Position numbers and translations under genes: made by a program. A stretch of 10,836 nucleotides of DNA, from assembly GCA_020201305.1 (NCBI GenBank), contig JAIVHC010000165.1, forward strand, positions 1 to 10,836, in the 5' to 3' direction. A model generated the notes under the pieces. The model had not been told where the DNA came from. It did not search any database and saw only the letters and a list, made by a program, of their open reading frames with translations. The DNA comes from Geobacteraceae bacterium. Its GTDB lineage: Bacteria; Desulfobacterota; Desulfuromonadia; Desulfuromonadales; Desulfuromonadaceae. Shown in pieces: positions 6,996-10,836 of this stretch; the stretch's first letter is position 1; each line of letters starts with the position of its first letter.

Positions 6996-7034
6996 ATGTT
7001 AATAAAGATATCCCGCTTCGATTCTAAAAGTTGA
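6996..7034 (+). CDS. possible 12-residue leader peptide upstream of the cytochrome gene
   Basis: An ATG follows GAAAGGAGGTGCG, the best Shine-Dalgarno sequence in the window, with ideal spacing. The frame encodes MLIKISRFDSKS and stops with TGA, 38 bases before the cytochrome ATG. Its translation could open or close the cytochrome ribosome binding site. The peptide also resembles the extreme N-terminus of succinate dehydrogenase/fumarate reductase iron-sulfur subunits, which often carry a similar R-F-D motif, so it may instead be a leftover gene start. Expression is unproven. Confidence 0.35.
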   Translation: MLIKISRFDSKS

Positions 7035-7072
7035 GAACATTCACTCTTGTAGGAAGAACGAAAGGAGAAAAC

Positions 7073-8101
7073 ATGCGAAGGAAGTTCAACACCAAGGCCT
7101 CATGGCTGGTGAAGGCTCTTCCCCTGTTGCTGATCCTGGGCGCGTGCGCCACAGGAACCATTCGGGAGAAGGTGCTGACAATGCCGGTCATCGATGGGTC
7201 GACCTATGTGGGTGCAGATTCCTGCTATGGTTGCCATGACGGCATGGCCGGCGACATGTTCGCCGCATCAACCGGCGAGGAAGGTTTCGCCGACACCATT
7301 CACGGACGCCTGGCCGATTGGGAAATGATGGGCGCAGAGCAGGGTTGCGAGGCTTGCCACGGCCCCGGTAGCCAGCACGTGGAAAACTACGGCGATCCGG
7401 AGTACATCATCCGCCCCACCGAGCTCACTTCAGACCAGTCCTCTGCAATCTGTGTCAAGTGCCACAGCGATGGCGACCTGATGGACTACGTTCACAGTGA
7501 GCACGCCCTGAGCGATGTTGGCTGTGTCGACTGTCACAACGTGCATGATGGCGAAGGCAAGTTCAGCCTCAAGGCTGAAGATCCTGAACTCTGCTACACC
7601 TGCCACCAGGAAGAGCAAGCCAAGAGCCACTTCCCTTCAACGCACCCGATTGAAGAAGGCAAGATGAACTGCTCTAGCTGTCACAACGTCCACGGTGCCA
7701 CCGGCGAAAGCCTCAACACCCATGAGCGCACCAACGACCTGTGCCTGAACTGCCACACCCGCTACCAGGGTCCGTTCGTATTCGGGCATGCCCCCGTCGA
7801 AGACGACTGCACCATCTGCCACGACCCCCACGGCAGTGTAGCCAACAACCTGCTTGCGCAGAACGAGCCGTTCCTGTGTCTGCAGTGCCATGAAGGGCAT
7901 TTCCATCTGTTGCGTGAATCCAACTACGAAGGTCCTGAGGCCGACAGTGGCAACTTTGGTAAATCCGCAGATGCAGCAAATCCTCACGGCAGTGAGGGAT
8001 TCCAGACATCATTCGGCACCAAGTGCACCACCTGTCATAAAGTGGTACACGGCAGTGATTATCCGTCGCAGCCCATGAGTGGCCACGGCTTGACTCGTTA
8101 A
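7073..8101 (+). CDS. decaheme c-type cytochrome, DmsE/MtrA family, predicted lipoprotein
   Basis: This 342-residue protein has exactly ten CXXCH heme-binding motifs, starting at residues 51, 92, 127, 151, 174, 200, 224, 246, 269 and 318. The spacing and phrases such as CSSCHNVHG and FLCLQCHEGH are typical of DmsE/MtrA decaheme cytochromes. These form a heme wire that passes electrons between the periplasm and the cell exterior inside an MtrB-type porin. The N-terminus has a basic start, a hydrophobic core and a lipobox LGAC, with C25 as the lipidation site and Ala at +2, suggesting outer-membrane anchoring. I chose ATG 7073 because AAAGGAG lies 5-6 bases upstream and it leaves a proper signal peptide. 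A TTG 14 codons upstream is less likely. The barrel gene follows after 20 bases. Confidence 0.96.
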   Translation: MRRKFNTKASWLVKALPLLLILGACATGTIREKVLTMPVIDGSTYVGADSCYGCHDGMAGDMFAASTGEEGFADTIHGRLADWEMMGAEQGCEACHGPGSQHVENYGDPEYIIRPTELTSDQSSAICVKCHSDGDLMDYVHSEHALSDVGCVDCHNVHDGEGKFSLKAEDPELCYTCHQEEQAKSHFPSTHPIEEGKMNCSSCHNVHGATGESLNTHERTNDLCLNCHTRYQGPFVFGHAPVEDDCTICHDPHGSVANNLLAQNEPFLCLQCHEGHFHLLRESNYEGPEADSGNFGKSADAANPHGSEGFQTSFGTKCTTCHKVVHGSDYPSQPMSGHGLTR

Positions 8102-8121
8102 TTTAGAAGGAGGCAATTGTT

Positions 8122-9999
8122 ATGAAGCAAAGCCAATTATGGCTGCTTGCACTGTTGTCTATTCTGACGTTCATGACCGCTTCCAGCGTCATGGCCGCAG
8201 AAGATGGTGCCCGTGTCAGCGGTTCCTGGGAACTGGGCATGAGCGGCATCAACACCGACGACAATGCAGCACGTGTAAATGAATACGGTTCAGTACGCGC
8301 CGAAGATGGCATCGCCCTCGCGCCGAAGTTGGACCTGGAATTTAAAAACGGCGATTTTTTGCTCGAAGCCAAAAGTGAAACCATGGGACCACGCGACCAG
8401 ATGCACGAAATCGGCATTGACGCCGGCCGTGTATTTCGTCTCGAAAGCTCTCTCAATGTCCTGGAGCACCACAAGGATCATGAAACACTGAATCAGATGG
8501 GTGCAACCGGGCGTAGTGACATCGGCAAAAGTCAGCCAAGCGTTACTACTGACAAGATATTTTCCCAATATCCCGATGGCACAGCTATTGGTGGGGGAAA
8601 AATCAACATGACTGCGGCAGAAGCCGAAGAAGCCTGGAGTCAGGAAGCGGATAACGATTATATCGTAACCCGGCGCGAGTGGAAAAACGAAGCAGAACTG
8701 GTTATTCCTCAACTCGCCAATATTACCTTTAAGGCCGGAGCACGCATTGAAACCCGCGAGGGTATGGAACAGGCCATCGGGCTTTCCAAATGCGACTCTT
8801 GTCACGTATCTGCTACCGGCAAAGAAATTGACGAGCGCACCGAAGAGTTCACCCTGGGTGCTACAGGTAAGTTCGGGGTTCTCACCGTAGACTATGAGTA
8901 TCTGACTCGTGATTTTGATGAGGACGCCAGTGCCCCCACGCGTTTCTACGATGAAATGGGTAACTCCTCCGCGCCAGACCAGATGCTCTACCCCTTTGAC
9001 GGCAACAACGTACTTGACTTTGCCAATACTCCGGACTCCGAAAAAGAGACTCACATGCTCAAGGCCAGGGTGGATATGCCCAGCAACACCAGCCTGACTG
9101 CAAGCTATGTGAAGTCTGATGTCGAAAGCTCGAAGTCTTCTGCTGTGCAGGATGGATACGTGCTGCAGGACGGCAACGATCTGGAAAGTGAATTCGAGTC
9201 CTATGCAGGAAAATTTGCCACCAAGTTTGGCAAAAACGTGAATCTTTCGCTGCGCGGCAAGATTTACGAGATAGATGTGGACGAAAACCGCCTGTATTTC
9301 GAGAGTCGGGAAGGTTCCATGTATCCCAAAGATGCCACAGAAGCCTACCACTCTGCTGAGGCACGCCAGGTTACTGAATTCGGTGCTGACCTGGTATATC
9401 GCCTCGCTATGGCCACCACCCTGCGGCTCGGCTACGAGTATGAGGAAGTCGACCGGGATGAGGAATTTCTAGGTGAAACTGAAACCCACACGTTCAAGGC
9501 AGCTCTTAAAAGCCGCCTGAGCAAAACCCTTTCCGGTCGTGTCAGCTATGAATATCAGGACATCAATGAGCCGTTTGCCGGCGCCGAAGTGGGCATTGTC
9601 CAGCTTACCGGTGAAGATGGCGGTGGTGGTCTTAAGTTCGTCGACACTTGGGAATTCCAAAATGGAGGTCTTGGAGATGATGGGAACAAGACCCTGTACT
9701 GGACCGATGTTTATCCAAACCGTGAGCTCGAGTCCACTAACATGCCGGAAGATGTGCATGAAGCCAAATTCAGCACCACCTGGTCTCCAGCATCAAACAT
9801 GGCTGCAACCATTTATGCACGCATGCGTTATGAAGAAAACAACCGCGTTAAGTTCGAGCGTATGACCATAACCAGGACACGGAAAACCGCGCCTGTGTTG
9901 GCTGGTACCATGGCTGAGCGAACGATGTTTCTTCGGCCCAGTTTGGGTCGGTATGCAGCATTGCAGAATACGAATCATCTGTTCACACCCTGTCCCTGA
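8122..9999 (+). CDS. MtrB/PioB-like outer-membrane beta-barrel, frameshifted near the 3' end
   Basis: The frame begins with a Sec signal peptide (cleavage near VMA-AEDG, about residue 25). It continues with alternating hydrophobic strands and acidic loops typical of a large beta-barrel. By context and pattern it is the porin that would sheathe the decaheme cytochrome encoded 20 bases upstream. ATG 8122 follows GAAGGAGG. A heme motif, CDSCH (C224, C227, H228), occurs in a loop followed by an EIDERTEEFTLGATGKFG stretch. Barrel-like sequence ends at about residue 580 (NNRVKFER). The last ~46 residues before TGA 9997-9999 are out-of-frame sequence, rich in Arg and Thr and unlike a barrel. Adding one T near 9861 restores ERYDHNQDTENRA. 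The electron partner is unknown. Confidence 0.88.
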   Translation: MKQSQLWLLALLSILTFMTASSVMAAEDGARVSGSWELGMSGINTDDNAARVNEYGSVRAEDGIALAPKLDLEFKNGDFLLEAKSETMGPRDQMHEIGIDAGRVFRLESSLNVLEHHKDHETLNQMGATGRSDIGKSQPSVTTDKIFSQYPDGTAIGGGKINMTAAEAEEAWSQEADNDYIVTRREWKNEAELVIPQLANITFKAGARIETREGMEQAIGLSKCDSCHVSATGKEIDERTEEFTLGATGKFGVLTVDYEYLTRDFDEDASAPTRFYDEMGNSSAPDQMLYPFDGNNVLDFANTPDSEKETHMLKARVDMPSNTSLTASYVKSDVESSKSSAVQDGYVLQDGNDLESEFESYAGKFATKFGKNVNLSLRGKIYEIDVDENRLYFESREGSMYPKDATEAYHSAEARQVTEFGADLVYRLAMATTLRLGYEYEEVDRDEEFLGETETHTFKAALKSRLSKTLSGRVSYEYQDINEPFAGAEVGIVQLTGEDGGGGLKFVDTWEFQNGGLGDDGNKTLYWTDVYPNRELESTNMPEDVHEAKFSTTWSPASNMAATIYARMRYEENNRVKFERMTITRTRKTAPVLAGTMAERTMFLRPSLGRYAALQNTNHLFTPCP

Positions 10000-10394
10000 G
10001 TGCAGATTACCAGGCGACAGAAAAACTTAAGCTCAATGGTTCCGTTGTATACAACTATGCGGATGATAGCTGGGATTGGAATTTCAGCGAAAGAGCACAA
10101 GTAAATCGTGAAGACACTAATACCGTGCTGGCAGATTCTGAATACGATTCACCGGGAGCGTACGCCGCTGTTAACTACGACACCTGGGATCAGAACAACA
10201 ACATAGACTCATACTCTGATCTCTCTTACGAGCAGTACTCCTTCACCCTGGGTGGAACCTACAACTTCACCCCTGCTTTCTACACTACCGTAGAAGCTAC
10301 ATACGACATCTTCGAATCTGATGAAGAGTACGTATACGGTGATGAAGATGGTGACATGCTCCGCGGCTATGTCGCCATCGGCTACAAGTTCTAA
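9918..10394 (+). pseudogene. displaced C-terminal part of the beta-barrel gene
   Basis: This frame, -1 relative to the upstream barrel frame, is open from 9918 to the TAA at 10392-10394. It encodes clear barrel strands (SSVHTLSLSADYQATEKLKL, YSFTLGGTYNFTPAFYTTVE). It ends in GYVAIGYKF with a C-terminal aromatic residue, as outer-membrane barrels do. It belongs to the gene that starts at 8122. The join is broken twice: a base appears to be missing near 9861, and the restored frame then meets TGA at 9915-9917. A GTG at 10125 could start a short ORF, but it has no ribosome binding site. The intact protein would have about 758 residues. Sequencing error and real inactivation cannot be told apart here. 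Confidence 0.72.
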
Positions 10395-10410
10395 GAAGTT
10401 CTCTTCTTAG
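10391..10410 (+). other. hairpin overlapping the barrel stop codon
   Basis: CTAAGAAG (10391-10398) and CTTCTTAG (10403-10410) form a perfect 8-bp inverted repeat with a 4-base loop. The TAA stop of the barrel frame is inside the first arm. It is AT-rich and has no T-run, and it lies just before the main terminator, so it may protect the mRNA 3' end or be incidental. Confidence 0.35.
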
Positions 10411-10423
10411 TTCCGCACCATCT

Positions 10424-10456
10424 AAAAAGCCCCGCAGAAGTTCTGCGGGGCTTTTT
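10424..10456. terminator. strong bidirectional intrinsic terminator
   Basis: AAAAA precedes GCCCCGCAG, a 5-base loop, and CTGCGGGGC followed by TTTTT. The GC-rich 9-bp stem with an A-run before it and a T-run after it works on both strands. It ends the cytochrome-porin operon on the plus strand and the alpha/beta hydrolase gene on the minus strand. Confidence 0.95.
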
Positions 10457-10553
10457 AATTTATTGTCCGATACATCATACACTACGCAGGAGCTGCTTCC
10501 AGCTGAGATTGGTGCTACGTCTACTGCCTGCTATCGCTATTTGGAAATCGCTT

Positions 10554-10836
10554 TTACTCTGGATTACACCTGTTCTGTAAATATTCAACCGTCTTACATA
10601 AAAATTCCGCAACCTCCTGCGCGTGGGATACGACCATGCCGTGCCCGGCGTTCTGAACCAGGGTGCAGTGTTTTACCGGGGGTGCTTTCAAAACCCGGTC
10701 TTCCGTGCCGTGCAGGGCATATACAGGGGCCTTAACCGCTGTGTGTAATGTTGCGGTTGAAGCAAGGAGGCCGCCGTAGCGCAGAGTGGGTTCCGGCGTA
10801 TCCAACAGCATGGTGCGTCCGAGCTCGATATTCTCC
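10554..10836 (-). CDS. alpha/beta hydrolase, C-terminal part (partial)
   Basis: The frame is open to the right edge of the window, and only the last 93 residues are visible. The segment PVYALHGTEDRV is the beta-strand and loop that carries the acid member of the catalytic triad (Asp of TEDRV). VQNAGHGMVVSHAQEVAEFL carries the catalytic histidine (GHG) and the closing helix, both typical of alpha/beta-hydrolase fold esterases. The nucleophile region lies outside the window, so the substrate cannot be judged. BioH-type or other small carboxylesterases are possible. It is read towards the cytochrome operon and shares the bidirectional terminator with it. Confidence 0.85.
   Translation of the reverse strand, partial: ENIELGRTMLLDTPEPTLRYGGLLASTATLHTAVKAPVYALHGTEDRVLKAPPVKHCTLVQNAGHGMVVSHAQEVAEFLCKTVEYLQNRCNPE

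Noticed and set aside
6907..7002. 31-codon ORF (MLYRVCGF...) overlapping the leader hairpin
   Set aside because: Its GGAG is only one base from the ATG, too close for good initiation, and most of the frame lies within the stem-loop. The downstream 12-codon ORF has a much better ribosome binding site.
6891..7072. GEMM-type cyclic-dinucleotide riboswitch in the cytochrome leader
   Set aside because: The structured element lacks the conserved GGGCAAACC and ACGCAAAGC-like segments, so it cannot be assigned to that class by eye.
7031..7072. Upstream TTG start for the cytochrome gene
   Set aside because: It has no ribosome binding site and would add 14 residues before an already complete lipoprotein signal peptide.
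8290..9351. 353-codon minus-strand open frame across the barrel gene
   Set aside because: It lies antisense to a gene with a signal peptide, ribosome binding site and operon context, and its translation shows no recognisable family.
9850..9920. Programmed -1 frameshift or selenocysteine TGA in the barrel gene
   Set aside because: There is no slippery heptamer at the shift point and no convincing stem-loop just downstream. Selenocysteine in a barrel loop has no precedent that I know, so ordinary lesions explain the data better.

Overview
The window looks like a chromosomal segment from a dissimilatory metal-reducing or metal-oxidising proteobacterium. A Desulfuromonadales/Geobacter-like deltaproteobacterium is my best guess. 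The reasons are a decaheme cytochrome plus outer-membrane porin pair, moderately high GC, and conserved housekeeping genes mixed with dispersed palindromic repeats. The lineage is inferred from gene content only.

Positions 1-6774 are mostly housekeeping genes on the minus strand. At the left edge is the start of an unidentified membrane or exported protein. It follows plsY (acyl-phosphate:glycerol-3-phosphate acyltransferase) closely. Upstream of plsY lie a 22-bp perfect palindrome and a tRNA-Pro(CGG) gene with its own promoter and terminator. A plus-strand gene for a small DUF1232 membrane protein converges on lspA (lipoprotein signal peptidase), and lspA overlaps the end of ileS (isoleucyl-tRNA synthetase). 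Next come a monofunctional-looking endonuclease III-type DNA glycosylase with a 4Fe-4S cluster motif and a cysteine-rich LysR-type regulator. Two REP-like repeats sit in the gaps (1606-1636 and 5833-5857).

Positions 6775-10456 are the most interesting part. Divergent from the LysR gene is a two-gene operon: a decaheme c-type cytochrome of the DmsE/MtrA family, predicted to be a lipoprotein, and an MtrB/PioB-like outer-membrane beta-barrel that itself carries a CXXCH heme motif. Together they look like a transmembrane electron conduit. The roughly 300-bp divergent intergenic region is dense with signals: a three-half-site CATAAG operator that includes a T-N11-A LysR box, a candidate promoter that places this box near -64, a 58-nt 20-base-pair stem-loop, and a 12-codon leader ORF behind a near-perfect Shine-Dalgarno sequence. 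The barrel gene is broken near its 3' end: one base appears to be missing at about 9861, and a further in-frame TGA lies at 9915. The last ~160 residues therefore lie in another frame. A strong bidirectional terminator (10424-10456) ends the operon.

At the right edge is the C-terminal part of a minus-strand alpha/beta hydrolase. No extracellular MtrC-like cytochrome is visible in the window, so the conduit either resembles PioAB/MtoAB arrangements or has its partner elsewhere. The LysR regulator, which lies head-to-head with the operon, is the obvious candidate controller.
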